Shown: piece after piece, positions 45,766 to 54,676 of the stretch | How positions within the stretch are numbered: the stretch's first letter is position 1 | How the letters are laid out: each line of letters starts with the position of its first letter | Assembly: GCF_001457475.1 (NCBI RefSeq) | Contig: NZ_LN831029.1 | Span: 3,968,001 to 4,032,000 of the forward strand | Length of the DNA: 64,000 nt | Direction of reading: 5' to 3' | From: Achromobacter xylosoxidans | GTDB lineage: Bacteria > Pseudomonadota > Gammaproteobacteria > Burkholderiales > Burkholderiaceae_B | Program-made: the position numbers and the translations under genes | The notes under the pieces: model-generated | Seen by the model: only the letters and a program-made list of their open reading frames with translations | Databases searched by the model: none | Told to the model about the DNA's origin: nothing

Positions 45766-47076
45766 ATGACGCAACAAACCTCCACCCCGCCGGCGCTTTC
45801 CGAAGAACAGACCCGCCGCATCCTGCAGGCCGTCGATGCCCGGTTCGACGCCCAGCTCGCCTTCACCCAGGATCTGGTGCGCTTTCCGTCGCTGCGCGAA
45901 CAGGAACACACGGCGCAGGACTTCCTGTTCGAAGCGATGCGCGCGCGCGGCTTCGCCATGGACCGCTGGAAGATCGACGTGCGCGACATCGAGTCGCATC
46001 CCGGCTTCGGCCCGGTGACCGTGTCGTACGAAAACGCCTTCAACGTGGTGGGCACCTATCGTCCCGAACAGCAGACCGGCCGCTCCCTCATCCTGAACGG
46101 ACACATCGACGTGGTGCCGACCGGACCGGTCGACATGTGGAGCCGCTCGCCCTGGGACCCGGCCATCATCGACGGCTGGATGTACGGTCGCGGCGCGGCC
46201 GACATGAAGGCCGGGCTGGTTGCCAACCTGTACGCCTACGACGCGGTGCGCGCGGCCGGCTACGCGCCCGGCGCCCCCATCTATTTCCAGTCGGTGGTCG
46301 AAGAGGAATGCACCGGCAACGGCGCCCTGGCGGCGCTGCTGCGCGGCTACCGCGCCGATGCCGTGATCATCCCGGAACCCGAGGAGAACATGCTGGTGCG
46401 CGCCAACGTGGGCGTGCTGTGGTTCAAGGTCCGCGTGCAGGGCCATCCCACCCACACCCGCGAAATGGCCAACGGCTTCAATGCCATCGATGCCGCCTAC
46501 GCCGCCATCGAAGCCCTGCGTGGCATCGAGGCCAAGTGGAACGCCGAACATCACTGCCACCGCCATTTCGAGCACCTGGATCATCCGATCAATTTCAACA
46601 TCGGCAAGATCGAAGGCGGCGACTGGCCGTCGACCGTGCCGCCCTGGTGTGAATTCGACGTGCGCGCCGCGATCTATCCTGGCACCACCGCCGACGAGGC
46701 CCGCGCCCAGATCGACGCCTGCCTGCGCGATGCCGTCGCCGACCCGCGCCTGGGCGGCACGCCGCCTCAGGTCACCTACACCGGCTTCTACGCCGAAGGC
46801 TATGTGCTGGAGGAAGGCAGCGCCGCCGAGAACACCCTGCGCGCGTGCCACCAGCAGGCCTTCAACAGCGAGCTGCAGAGCTTCACCACGCCCGGCTATC
46901 TCGACGCCCGGGTGTTCGTGATCTATGGCGACATGCCCACGCTGGTCTACGGCCCGAAATCGCTCGACATCCATGGCTTCGACGAACGCGTGCACCTGGA
47001 GTCGCTGCGGCTGATCACCAAGACCATCGCGTTGTTCATCGCGCAGTGGTGCGGCGTCAGCGAGACGGGCGCCTGA
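45766..47076 (+). CDS. M20-family deacylase (ArgE/DapE-like)
   Basis: The 436-residue metalloenzyme has the M20 motifs N-G-H-I-D-V-V-P near residue 110, G-R-G-A-A-D-M-K near 144, E-E-E-C-T-G-N-G near 182, and G-F-D-E-R-V near 407. The insert has H-P-T-H-T-R. It likely removes an acyl or formyl group from a nitrogen. YlmB-like formylaminopyrimidine deformylase is one family neighbour. AAGGAA precedes the ATG. It is probably the intracellular enzyme for the substrate of the MHS transporter and the LysR. The exact substrate is not clear. Confidence 0.88.
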   Translation: MTQQTSTPPALSEEQTRRILQAVDARFDAQLAFTQDLVRFPSLREQEHTAQDFLFEAMRARGFAMDRWKIDVRDIESHPGFGPVTVSYENAFNVVGTYRPEQQTGRSLILNGHIDVVPTGPVDMWSRSPWDPAIIDGWMYGRGAADMKAGLVANLYAYDAVRAAGYAPGAPIYFQSVVEEECTGNGALAALLRGYRADAVIIPEPEENMLVRANVGVLWFKVRVQGHPTHTREMANGFNAIDAAYAAIEALRGIEAKWNAEHHCHRHFEHLDHPINFNIGKIEGGDWPSTVPPWCEFDVRAAIYPGTTADEARAQIDACLRDAVADPRLGGTPPQVTYTGFYAEGYVLEEGSAAENTLRACHQQAFNSELQSFTTPGYLDARVFVIYGDMPTLVYGPKSLDIHGFDERVHLESLRLITKTIALFIAQWCGVSETGA

Positions 47077-47132
47077 GCGCCTGAGCGCCAGGGCGCCCGC
47101 GCGCCGGCGCGCCCCAGTCGGGCGGCGCCGCC

Positions 47133-49568
47133 TCAGCGTCCGTGCCAATAGCGCCGGTGGCGCGCCCGCTGGGCCCATACATCGAGGCCGCCGGCGCGCG
47201 ATTCGGCCATCACCGCGCCGTCGCGATCGCTGCGCCAGAACGCCGCGCCGGCGCGGAGCCAGCGCCGCTCCACCGCCGGCGCCGGATGCCCGAAGCGATT
47301 CAGGTAGCCGCTCTGCGCAATCGCATGGCCGGCCCGCGCCGCCGCCACCAGCTCGCGCCCGGACGACCACGCCGAGCCATGGTGCGGCGCCAGCACGATA
47401 TTGGTGGGCGGCAGCCCAAGGGCGGCCAACTCGCGCTCCTGGGCGACGCCGATATCGCCCGTCAACAGCAGGGAATGATGGGCGCCCCCGACTCGCAGCA
47501 CGCAGCTGTTGGCGTTGCGGTCGCCACCGGCGACCGGCGCGCCCGCCGCGGGATGCAGAAACGTGAAGGTCACGCCATCGGCCTGCCAACTGTCGCCGCG
47601 CTCGCAACGCAACATCCGCGCCGGCGTCCTGCCGTCCGCCCCGGCGCCGTCCTGCCCGGGCCACAGGCGCGCGTCGCGCCGCAGCCATGCCGCCACATCG
47701 AACGACGCATAGCTACGCGCCACCGGCACCGCCGCCAGCACCGAACGCGTCCCGCCCACGTGGTCCAGGTCGGCGTGCGACAGCACCAGCACGTCCAGCC
47801 GGCCGATGCCGCGCGCCTGCAATTGCGGCGCGATCACCCGCTCGCCGGCGTCGCCTCCGCCGAAATGGCGCGGGCCGGCATCGAACAGCAGGGCCTGCGT
47901 CGCGGTCTCGACCAGGATCGCGCTGCCCTGCCCGACGTCCAATGCGCTCATGCGCCACTCGCCTGGCGCGGGCCGCTCCGGCCGCCAGCACAACAGCGGC
48001 AGCATGCACAGCCATCCCAGGCGCCGGGCGGGCCAGCCCGGCGCCTGCAACGCCCACGCCATGCCCGCCAGCGCCCACGCCAGCCATGGCCAGGGCGCCG
48101 CCGCCACCGTGAAGCTGGCCCACTCGGCGTTGCCCACCCACGCCACCACCGTCATTGCCAGCTCGAATACCCGCGCCCCCGCCTGCCCAGCGACGGCGGC
48201 GGCCCCCGCCATCGCCGGGGTCACCGACAGCAGCGCGCACAACAGGGCCAATGGCGTCACCAGGAAAGTCACCGCCGGAATCGCCACCGCATTGGCCAGC
48301 GGCGATCCCAGCGATACCTGGTGTACCAGGAAGGCGAGCAGCGGCGTCAATCCCAGCGTCACGGTCAGTTGCAGCCGCGTGGCCTGCGCCAGGGCCGCGC
48401 CGCAGCGTTGCCGCCAGCCGGCGTCGGCATCGCGCGGCGCCTGCGCAACGCGCAACAGAATCGCCACCGCGCCGAACGACAGCCAGAATCCCGCCGCCAT
48501 CGGCGCCCAGGGATCCAGCAGCGTCACCGCCGCTGCGGCGAACGCCAGCACCCGCCCCGCCGATACCCGCAAGCGCGACCACGCGGCCGCCAGCGCCACC
48601 GACAGCATGAAGAAGGTGCGGCGCGACGGCACGCCCCACCCCGCCAACAGGCAATACAGCAGGCCCACCGCCGCCGCCGCGACGCCGCCGGCGATGCGCG
48701 CCGGAACCCGTTCGGCCAGGCCGCAGCCGCGCCACCGCGCGCGCCGCCAGGCCGCCGCCACCAGCCACGCCGCCAGCCCGGCGATCGATGTCACATGCAT
48801 GCCGCTGATCGACACCAGGTGAGTGATACCGCTGCGATTGAAAATGCGCCAGTCCTCGCGCGACACCCCCGCCTGGTCGCCGATTGCCAGCGCGATCAGC
48901 ACCGGCGCGTAGCGGTGCCCGCCCAACGCGCGCCGCATGCCTTCGCGAACCTGATGACGGGCCCGTTCGATGGCGACGCCGGCCGAGGCCCAGGGCTGGT
49001 CATCGAGCAGGCGCGGCTGGCCGCGCACCGTGCCGGTGGCCCGCAAGCCGCGCGCGAAGAGCCGCGCCTCGCCATCGGCCGCCTCGGGATTGAGCGGCGC
49101 ATGCGGCCGGCGCAGCACCAGCGCCATGCGCCACACCTGTCCCGGCACCACCTGCGGCAGCGCCGGCGGCGCGGTCCGCGCCCCTTCCTGCCGGCCCGCC
49201 TGCGGCGCCAGCCACGAGACCAGGATGCGCCGGGGAACGCCGGGCAGGCCCGGCCCCGCCTGCTCGGCCGTGAAGCGCACCCCGCGCGCGTCGGCGTCGG
49301 GCAGTTCGGCCACGCGCAGCACCAGTCGCGCCACCGCGTCCTGGTGTTCGTCGGCAAGCGCGTCATCCAGGCGCCATTGCGCCCGCACCATGGCATTGAG
49401 CGCCCCGGCCAGCAGCCCCGCCGCCAAAACCGCCAGCACGCCCGCGGCGCCCTTGCGCCAACGGCGGGCCACCCACGCCAACAGCAGGCAGGCCGCGCCC
49501 GCAACCAGGCGCAACGCCGTGCCCGGCAACACCGCCAGGCTTTGCACCGCCCCGGCGCCCGCCACCAT
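47133..49568 (-). CDS. comEC: ComEC/Rec2 DNA uptake channel protein
   Basis: The 811-residue inner-membrane protein has an N-terminal region with several helices and an OB-like domain (DUF4131), and a Competence domain with the motif G-I-T-H-L-V-S-I-S-G-M-H near residue 245. Many membrane helices follow. The C-terminal metallo-beta-lactamase domain has H-A-D-L-D-H-V-G-G (about 620) and N-S-C-V-L-R, then T-G-D, H-H-G. It forms the channel through which transforming DNA enters. The ATG at 49568 is the first in frame but the start is uncertain, since it lacks a good ribosome site. The gene is downstream of, but separated from, trpA by 184 bp. Confidence 0.92.
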   Translation of the reverse strand: MVAGAGAVQSLAVLPGTALRLVAGAACLLLAWVARRWRKGAAGVLAVLAAGLLAGALNAMVRAQWRLDDALADEHQDAVARLVLRVAELPDADARGVRFTAEQAGPGLPGVPRRILVSWLAPQAGRQEGARTAPPALPQVVPGQVWRMALVLRRPHAPLNPEAADGEARLFARGLRATGTVRGQPRLLDDQPWASAGVAIERARHQVREGMRRALGGHRYAPVLIALAIGDQAGVSREDWRIFNRSGITHLVSISGMHVTSIAGLAAWLVAAAWRRARWRGCGLAERVPARIAGGVAAAAVGLLYCLLAGWGVPSRRTFFMLSVALAAAWSRLRVSAGRVLAFAAAAVTLLDPWAPMAAGFWLSFGAVAILLRVAQAPRDADAGWRQRCGAALAQATRLQLTVTLGLTPLLAFLVHQVSLGSPLANAVAIPAVTFLVTPLALLCALLSVTPAMAGAAAVAGQAGARVFELAMTVVAWVGNAEWASFTVAAAPWPWLAWALAGMAWALQAPGWPARRLGWLCMLPLLCWRPERPAPGEWRMSALDVGQGSAILVETATQALLFDAGPRHFGGGDAGERVIAPQLQARGIGRLDVLVLSHADLDHVGGTRSVLAAVPVARSYASFDVAAWLRRDARLWPGQDGAGADGRTPARMLRCERGDSWQADGVTFTFLHPAAGAPVAGGDRNANSCVLRVGGAHHSLLLTGDIGVAQERELAALGLPPTNIVLAPHHGSAWSSGRELVAAARAGHAIAQSGYLNRFGHPAPAVERRWLRAGAAFWRSDRDGAVMAESRAGGLDVWAQRARHRRYWHGR

Positions 49569-49752
49569 GGCCAGGCAGAATATGCGCCCTTTGATATCCG
49601 TCTCCCAAGAAACGGATCAGCGTAGGACGCGCCGCCCCGCCGGGGATGGGCCAGTGAACGGATTTGCCCACCTCGGCGGACCGCGGGGCGCGGCGCTCGC
49701 AATGAGGAACGCCAGGGCGCCGCGCGCAAGCCAGGCGCGGGATCGCCGCGGT

Positions 49753-50544
49753 TTAGCGCCCCGCCCTGGCGGCGGCGGCCAGCGACCGGACTTCGGCCAG
49801 CGCCGCGGGCACGCCGGAGGACGCCAGCACTTCGACCAGCCGCGTGCCGACGGCGACGAGATCGGCATGGCGCCCCACCGCCCGCACCTGGTCGGCCGTC
49901 CGCACGCCGAAGCCGGCGGCGATGGGCAGCCGCGTTCGCGCCCGGAGCCGCGCCAGCGAAGCGGCGATGACTTCGTCGGCGGGCAGCGCGGCTCCCGTGG
50001 TTCCCGCCAGCATGACGTGGTATACGAAGCCGCCGGCGCCGGCCAGCACCCGCTCCAGGCGGTCGTCCGGCGTCGTTGGCGCGGTCATCCTGATGATGGC
50101 GATGCCGTGCCGCCGCGCCAGCCGTTCGATGCCGGCGGCATGCTCGGGCGACAAATCCACCACGATCAGGCCATCGACGCCGGCCCAGGCCGCGTCGGCC
50201 ATGAAGCTGGCCGCTTCATAGCGCATCAATGGGTTCAGGTAGCCCATCAGCACGACTGGCGTGTGGGCGTCTTCCTCGCGGAAGGCGGCGACCAGGTCGA
50301 GGGTGCGCCGCAGCGTCTGCCCCGCCTTCAGCGCGCGCGCGTTGGCCCGTTGCAGCACCGGGCCGTCGGCGATCGGGTCGCTGAACGGCATGCCCAACTC
50401 GATCACGTCTGCGCCCGCCGCAGGCAGCGCTCGCAGCAAGGCCAGGCAGTCGTCGTAGCAGGGATCGCCGGCCGTGAAGTAGGCCGCCAGGCCCGGCCGG
50501 CCGGCGGCGCGCAGGTCCGCCAAGGTTCGTTCAAGCCGGTTCAT
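49753..50544 (-). CDS. trpA: Tryptophan synthase alpha chain
   Basis: The 263-residue TIM barrel cleaves indole-3-glycerol phosphate. The catalytic Glu is in [11 protein letters not shown] near residue 47 and the Asp in D-G-P-V-L-Q near 58. It has phosphate-binding motifs G-F-G-V near 213 and G-T-R near 235. Its start overlaps the trpB stop by 4 bp, showing translational coupling. Usually betaproteobacterial trpA sits in a trpF-trpB-trpA-accD cluster; here accD does not follow. Confidence 0.93.
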   Translation of the reverse strand: MNRLERTLADLRAAGRPGLAAYFTAGDPCYDDCLALLRALPAAGADVIELGMPFSDPIADGPVLQRANARALKAGQTLRRTLDLVAAFREEDAHTPVVLMGYLNPLMRYEAASFMADAAWAGVDGLIVVDLSPEHAAGIERLARRHGIAIIRMTAPTTPDDRLERVLAGAGGFVYHVMLAGTTGAALPADEVIAASLARLRARTRLPIAAGFGVRTADQVRAVGRHADLVAVGTRLVEVLASSGVPAALAEVRSLAAAARAGR

Positions 50545-51749
50545 CGCGCTTCCCCCGTGAATTGCAGCACCGAATCCATATCCTTGTCGCCGCGCCCGCT
50601 CAGGCACACCACCAGCGTCTGGTCGCGCGCCATGCGCGGCGCGAGCTTGCGGGCGTAGGCCAGGGCGTGCGCGCTTTCCAGCGCGGGGATGATGCCCTGC
50701 CGCCGCGTCAGCCAGACGAATGCGTCGACCGCCTCGGCATCGGTGATCGACTCGTAGATGACGCGCCCGGTATCGTGCAGCAACGCGTGTTCGGGGCCAA
50801 CGCCCGGATAATCCAGGCCCGCCGAAATCGAGTGGGCATTCCGGATCTGGCCATCCGCATCCTGCAGGAAATAGCTGCGGCAGCCATGCAGGACGCCGGG
50901 CGCCCCCTCGCCGATGCTGGCCGCGTGCTCGGCGGTCTCGGTGCCGCGTCCGCCCGCCTCGACCCCGAACAGCCGCACGCCGGCATCGTTCAGGAACGGA
51001 TGGAAAAAGCCGATGGCGTTGGAGCCCCCGCCGACGCAGGCCACCATCGCGTCCGGCAGCCGCCCCGTCTTCTCGATGATCTGCGCCCGCGTTTCCTCGC
51101 CGATCACCTTCTGCAATTCGCGCACAAGCCAGGGATAGGGATGGGGGCCGGCGCCGGTCCCCAGCAGGTAGTAGGTGTCGTCCGGATGGGCGATCCAGTC
51201 GCGGATGGCGGCATTCATCGCGTCCTTCAAGGTGGCGCTGCCGTCCCGCACCGGACGCACCTGGGCGCCCAGCATCTTCATGCGCGCCACGTTGGAGGAT
51301 TGGCGCGCCACGTCGACGGCGCCCATGTAGACCACGCATTCCAGGCCGTACAACGCGCACACCGTGGCCGTGGCGACCCCGTGCTGCCCCGCGCCGGTCT
51401 CGGCGATGATGCGGCGCTTGCCCATGCGCCGCGCCAGCAGCGCCTGACCCAGGCAATTGTTGATCTTGTGGGCGCCCGTGTGGTTCAGGTCTTCGCGTTT
51501 GAGGAACAGGCGGGCGCCGCCCAGCTCGTCGCTGATCGCCGCGGCATACAGCAGCGGGCTCGGGCGGCCCACGTAGTCCGCCAGCATGGCGCGGTACTCG
51601 GCCCAGAACCCGGGTTCCGCCCGGACGGCGCGATAGGTGCGTTCAAGCGCGTCCAGCGCCGGCGCCAGCGTCTCGGGCATGTAGCGGCCGCCGTAGCCGC
51701 CGAACTGCCCCGACGCGTCGGGAAACTCTGGATGTAAGGTAAAAGACAT
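50541..51749 (-). CDS. trpB: Tryptophan synthase beta chain
   Basis: The 402-residue PLP enzyme condenses indole and serine. The PLP Lys lies in H-T-G-A-H-K-I-N-N near residue 87; E-T-G-A-G-Q-H-G and G-G-G-S-N-A are present. The start M-S-F-T-L-H-P was chosen over a longer open frame because TrpB homology begins there. It is the first gene of a trpBA pair, divergent from a TrpI-like LysR. The gene order (LysR-trpB-trpA) is that of pseudomonads, not the usual Burkholderiales trpFBA-accD cluster, so this may be a second or substituted copy. Confidence 0.95.
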   Translation of the reverse strand: MSFTLHPEFPDASGQFGGYGGRYMPETLAPALDALERTYRAVRAEPGFWAEYRAMLADYVGRPSPLLYAAAISDELGGARLFLKREDLNHTGAHKINNCLGQALLARRMGKRRIIAETGAGQHGVATATVCALYGLECVVYMGAVDVARQSSNVARMKMLGAQVRPVRDGSATLKDAMNAAIRDWIAHPDDTYYLLGTGAGPHPYPWLVRELQKVIGEETRAQIIEKTGRLPDAMVACVGGGSNAIGFFHPFLNDAGVRLFGVEAGGRGTETAEHAASIGEGAPGVLHGCRSYFLQDADGQIRNAHSISAGLDYPGVGPEHALLHDTGRVIYESITDAEAVDAFVWLTRRQGIIPALESAHALAYARKLAPRMARDQTLVVCLSGRGDKDMDSVLQFTGEAR

Positions 51750-51804
51750 GGCTTCAGCCCTTCGGAAACATGGGCACCATGGTATCCAGGGAAATTGGCG
51801 GAAT

Positions 51805-51817
51805 AAATCATAGATTT
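51805..51817. promoter_or_regulatory. Candidate TrpI-type operator dyad
   Basis: AAATC-ATA-GATTT is a perfect 5-bp dyad with a 3-base centre in the trpB/LysR divergent region. It lies 56 bp upstream of trpB and 38 bp upstream of the LysR start. Confidence 0.4.
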
Positions 51818-51854
51818 CTTGCGCACCGATGTCAGATTTTCTAATATCGACAGC

Positions 51855-52730
51855 ATGCGTAACCTGCCCCCGATGAACTCGCTGCGTTTTTTCGACAGCG
51901 CCGCCCGGCACCTGAACCTGTCGCTGGCGGCGCAGGAATTGGGCGTGTCGCACAGCGCGGTCAGCCAGCAGATCCGGCAGCTCGAAACCTGGCTGGGCCG
52001 CAAGCTGTTCGACCGTCACTCGGAGGGCGTGCGGCTTACCGCGGCGGGCCAGGACCTGCACCGCGCCAGCCTGCCGGCCTTCGACATGCTGGAACAACGC
52101 CTGGCCGAACTGCTAGGCCGATCGGCGTCGCCAGAGGTGGTGATCGGCGCGCCGGCGAGCCTGTTGTCGAACTGGATCATCCCCAGGCTGGAGCATTTCG
52201 AGCGCGACCATCCCGACGTCCAGGTCCGGCTGCAAACCGCCACGGACATTGGCCTGCTGGAGCGGCGCGTGGTCGACGTGCTGATCGTGGCCGACGCGCA
52301 CCAGTCGCCGGCCATCCAGGCGCTGCCCTTGTTCCGGGAGGCCATCGGCCCGGTCTGCACGCCCGATCTTGCCCGCCGCATCCGCCAGCCCGCCGACGTG
52401 GCGGGCGCGCCCCTGCTGCACACCGCCTCGCGCCCCGCCATCTGGGAACACTGGGCGCAGGCCCGCGGCCTGACGCTCGACACGCGCCAACCCAGGCGCC
52501 AGTTCGACCAGCTCGGCCACATGCTCGAAGCCGCGGCGGCCGGCCTGGGCATCGGCATGGCGCCCAGGGAACTGGCGCAGGCCGACATCCGCGCGGGCCG
52601 GCTGGCCGCGCCCCTCGGGTTCCAGGAAACCGGTGGTCGGTTCAGCCTTTACGCCCGCGCCGATGCCGGGCAGATCGTGGACGACATCAAGCGCTGGCTG
52701 ACAACGGAAGCGCAATCCAACGCGTCCTGA
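51855..52730 (+). CDS. LysR-family regulator, TrpI/GcvA-like
   Basis: The 291-residue regulator starts [19 protein letters not shown], a TrpI/GcvA-type opening, with the [23 protein letters not shown] near residues 20-40. The start is likely ATG 51855 or the inner ATG 51873; neither has a strong ribosome site. It is divergent from trpBA, as in pseudomonads where TrpI activates trpBA with indole-3-glycerol phosphate. That role is inferred for this gene from position and family only. Confidence 0.85.
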   Translation: MRNLPPMNSLRFFDSAARHLNLSLAAQELGVSHSAVSQQIRQLETWLGRKLFDRHSEGVRLTAAGQDLHRASLPAFDMLEQRLAELLGRSASPEVVIGAPASLLSNWIIPRLEHFERDHPDVQVRLQTATDIGLLERRVVDVLIVADAHQSPAIQALPLFREAIGPVCTPDLARRIRQPADVAGAPLLHTASRPAIWEHWAQARGLTLDTRQPRRQFDQLGHMLEAAAAGLGIGMAPRELAQADIRAGRLAAPLGFQETGGRFSLYARADAGQIVDDIKRWLTTEAQSNAS

Positions 52731-53059
52731 CCGCTGGCCCGCCGCGTCGGACCGATCCGGGATTTGTCTTCGCAGCGAGACGACCGGCGGATGATTGGCT
52801 TAGCATTTTCGGAATGATCTATTCCAGATTGGATAAGCCAACCCGCGTCCTGGCGGCCCGTGGCGGGTCACCGCAAGCTGGCCGCGTGCCATCATCAACC
52901 CCGTCTCGGCCATCGCGTTGATCCGTCGCACATGTCGCCGTCCACGGCGACACGACAACGGCGCGAATCGCCCCCCGCCATTCCGTCCGCAACAACATGC
53001 ACGCCGTGCCCGCTGCAGCCGCGGCATGGCCCTGTCGCAACCTTGCATTGGAGAACCTC
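52731..53059. other. Intergenic region before the flagellin gene
   Basis: This 329-bp region contains no credible gene. A coaxial nested dyad lies at 52795-52841. No sigma-28 or sigma-54 promoter consensus could be recognised, although a flagellin gene would be expected to have one. GGAG lies seven bases before the flagellin ATG. Confidence 0.5.
52795..52841. promoter_or_regulatory. Coaxial nested inverted repeat (47 bp)
   Basis: Outer arms TTGGCTTA (52795) and TAAGCCAA (52834) are perfect 8-bp complements. Inner arms GGAAT (52811) and ATTCC (52821) are perfect 5-bp complements. Both share the same centre at 52818. It sits between the TrpI-like gene and flagellin. It could be a terminator-like hairpin with an internal bulge or a double operator. 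Confidence 0.5.
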
Positions 53060-54619
53060 ATGCCCTCGATCCGAAACCAGGCCCTGTCACTACGGGCGCG
53101 TACCAACCTGGGCAAATCGGAATCCGCGCAGGGTGTCGCCATGGAACGCCTGTCGTCCGGCCTGCGCATCAACCACGCCGCGGATGACGCCGCCGGCGAA
53201 TCGATCGCCGGCCATTTCACCGCCCAACTCCGTGGGCAGCACCAGGCGGCGCGCAACGCCAACGACGGCATTTCGCTGGCGCAGACCATCGAAGGCGCGC
53301 TGGGTGAAATGGGCCGCAGCCTGCAACGCATCCGCGAATTGGCGGTCCAGTCGCAGAACGGCACCCTCTCGCTCGACGACCTTCAGGCCATCCAGGCCGA
53401 GATCGACCAGCACCTGGCTGAAATCGAGCGCATTTCCCACCAGACACGCTTCAACAACCTCGATGTGCTGGCGCAGGATGTCGACATCCCGCTCCAGATC
53501 GGCGTCAACGACGGCGACACCATCGACATCAATACCAGGCGGGTCGATACGAAGACCCTGGAACTGGACCGGATCGACGTGGTGCACGATCCGCGCCTGG
53601 GCGGCGCGGTGGACAGGACGGTGATCGACACCGAACCCGATCCCGCGCCCACCGCCCCGCCGCCGGCCGTCGCGCCGCCACCCGCGATCGTGCCACCGAC
53701 CACCACCACCGCCACCTTGAACATGCGGTCAGGCTCCACGACACTCACGATGTTCCAGGCCTTCATGATTCGGTATGACTTCAATGGCGCGACCTACTAC
53801 AACGCGCAGGTGCATGATTTCCCCACCCCCGGCGCCAACGTCAATTACCGGGTAACGCCCCTGCCCGCCGCCACAGGGGGCGTTCTCGATATCGACGTCA
53901 CGACCTTGCCCGTGCTGGACGTGACGACACTGAGCGCGGCAGAGGTTGCGGCCATCGCGGTGGGCACTGCCTCCCTGCCAGGCGGCACGATCACTGTCCC
54001 CGCCACGCCGCCGGTCACCCCGCCCGTCGCCCCGCCCGTGGCGCCCACGCCGCCGGCCCCGGCTCCCGCCGCCCCGCTCCCCGCCGACGGCGTCAAGAAA
54101 GACACGCCCATCAGGCTGTTCGACTTTCTCCAGAGCCTCGCGCCGGTGCCCACGGCCCGCGATGGCCGGCCCCTGTTCGACCAGGACAGCAAGGTGCATT
54201 ACCTGACCGACGCCAGCGGCAACGCCAACGGCGAATACGTCGTCAGCGGCAGCGACGGCAATTTCTACGACATCAGCATTTCGTCCACCGGCGAGGTGTC
54301 ATTCAAGCCGAAAGACGCGCCGCCCACCGTCAACCTCAAGGTCGCGCCCATGAAGCGGGTGAGCAACGCCCTGGGCCAGGTGGACAGCCTGCGCGGCGAA
54401 CTGGGCGCGATGCAGAACCGCCTGGGTTCGGTCATCACCAACCTCAACCACACCGCCGGCATCCTCAGCCAGGCCCGCAGCCGCATCGAGGACGCGGACT
54501 ACGCGGTGGAGACCTCCAACCTGACCCGCCAGCAGATCCTGCAGCAGGCCAGCAAGGTGGCGTTGACCCAGGCCAACCAGCTGGCGCAGAACGTGTTGGC
54601 GTTGTTGAAGGAAGATTGA
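53060..54619 (+). CDS. Flagellin with proline-rich central linkers
   Basis: The 519-residue protein has the conserved N-terminal flagellin D0/D1 region: S-A-Q-G-V-A-M-E-R-L-S-S-G-L-R-I-N, then D-D-A-A-G-E-S-I-A-G, then N-A-N-D-G-I-S-L-A-Q-T near residues 25-80. The C-terminal D0/D1 region (V-D-S-L-R-G-E-L-G-A, S-R-I-E-D-A-D-Y-A near 480, then L-A-Q-N-V-L-A-L-L) is also present. The usual N-terminal M-A-x-x-I-N-T-N is replaced by M-P-S-I-R-N-Q-A. The variable centre carries two Pro/Ala/Val-rich segments at about residues 193-219 and 314-342. It stands alone, with no other flagellar genes nearby. Start is fixed by GGAG at 53050. Confidence 0.85.
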   Translation: MPSIRNQALSLRARTNLGKSESAQGVAMERLSSGLRINHAADDAAGESIAGHFTAQLRGQHQAARNANDGISLAQTIEGALGEMGRSLQRIRELAVQSQNGTLSLDDLQAIQAEIDQHLAEIERISHQTRFNNLDVLAQDVDIPLQIGVNDGDTIDINTRRVDTKTLELDRIDVVHDPRLGGAVDRTVIDTEPDPAPTAPPPAVAPPPAIVPPTTTTATLNMRSGSTTLTMFQAFMIRYDFNGATYYNAQVHDFPTPGANVNYRVTPLPAATGGVLDIDVTTLPVLDVTTLSAAEVAAIAVGTASLPGGTITVPATPPVTPPVAPPVAPTPPAPAPAAPLPADGVKKDTPIRLFDFLQSLAPVPTARDGRPLFDQDSKVHYLTDASGNANGEYVVSGSDGNFYDISISSTGEVSFKPKDAPPTVNLKVAPMKRVSNALGQVDSLRGELGAMQNRLGSVITNLNHTAGILSQARSRIEDADYAVETSNLTRQQILQQASKVALTQANQLAQNVLALLKED

Positions 54620-54676
54620 CGCGCCGTCGGCAACGACCAGCGCGCGTGCAGCACTAGGGTGAGGGACTTCGGCGCC

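Noticed and set aside
47099-47112. GCGCGCCGGCGCGC palindrome between the M20 gene and comEC as a terminator.
   Set aside because: Such GC-only palindromes are common by chance in this sequence and no T-tract follows.
52731-53059. Sigma-54 (TGGC-N-TTGC) or sigma-28 promoter for flagellin; TGGCTTAGCATTTTC near 52796 looked similar.
   Set aside because: The second element lacks the GC of the -12 box and no sigma-28 match was found; spacing is wrong.
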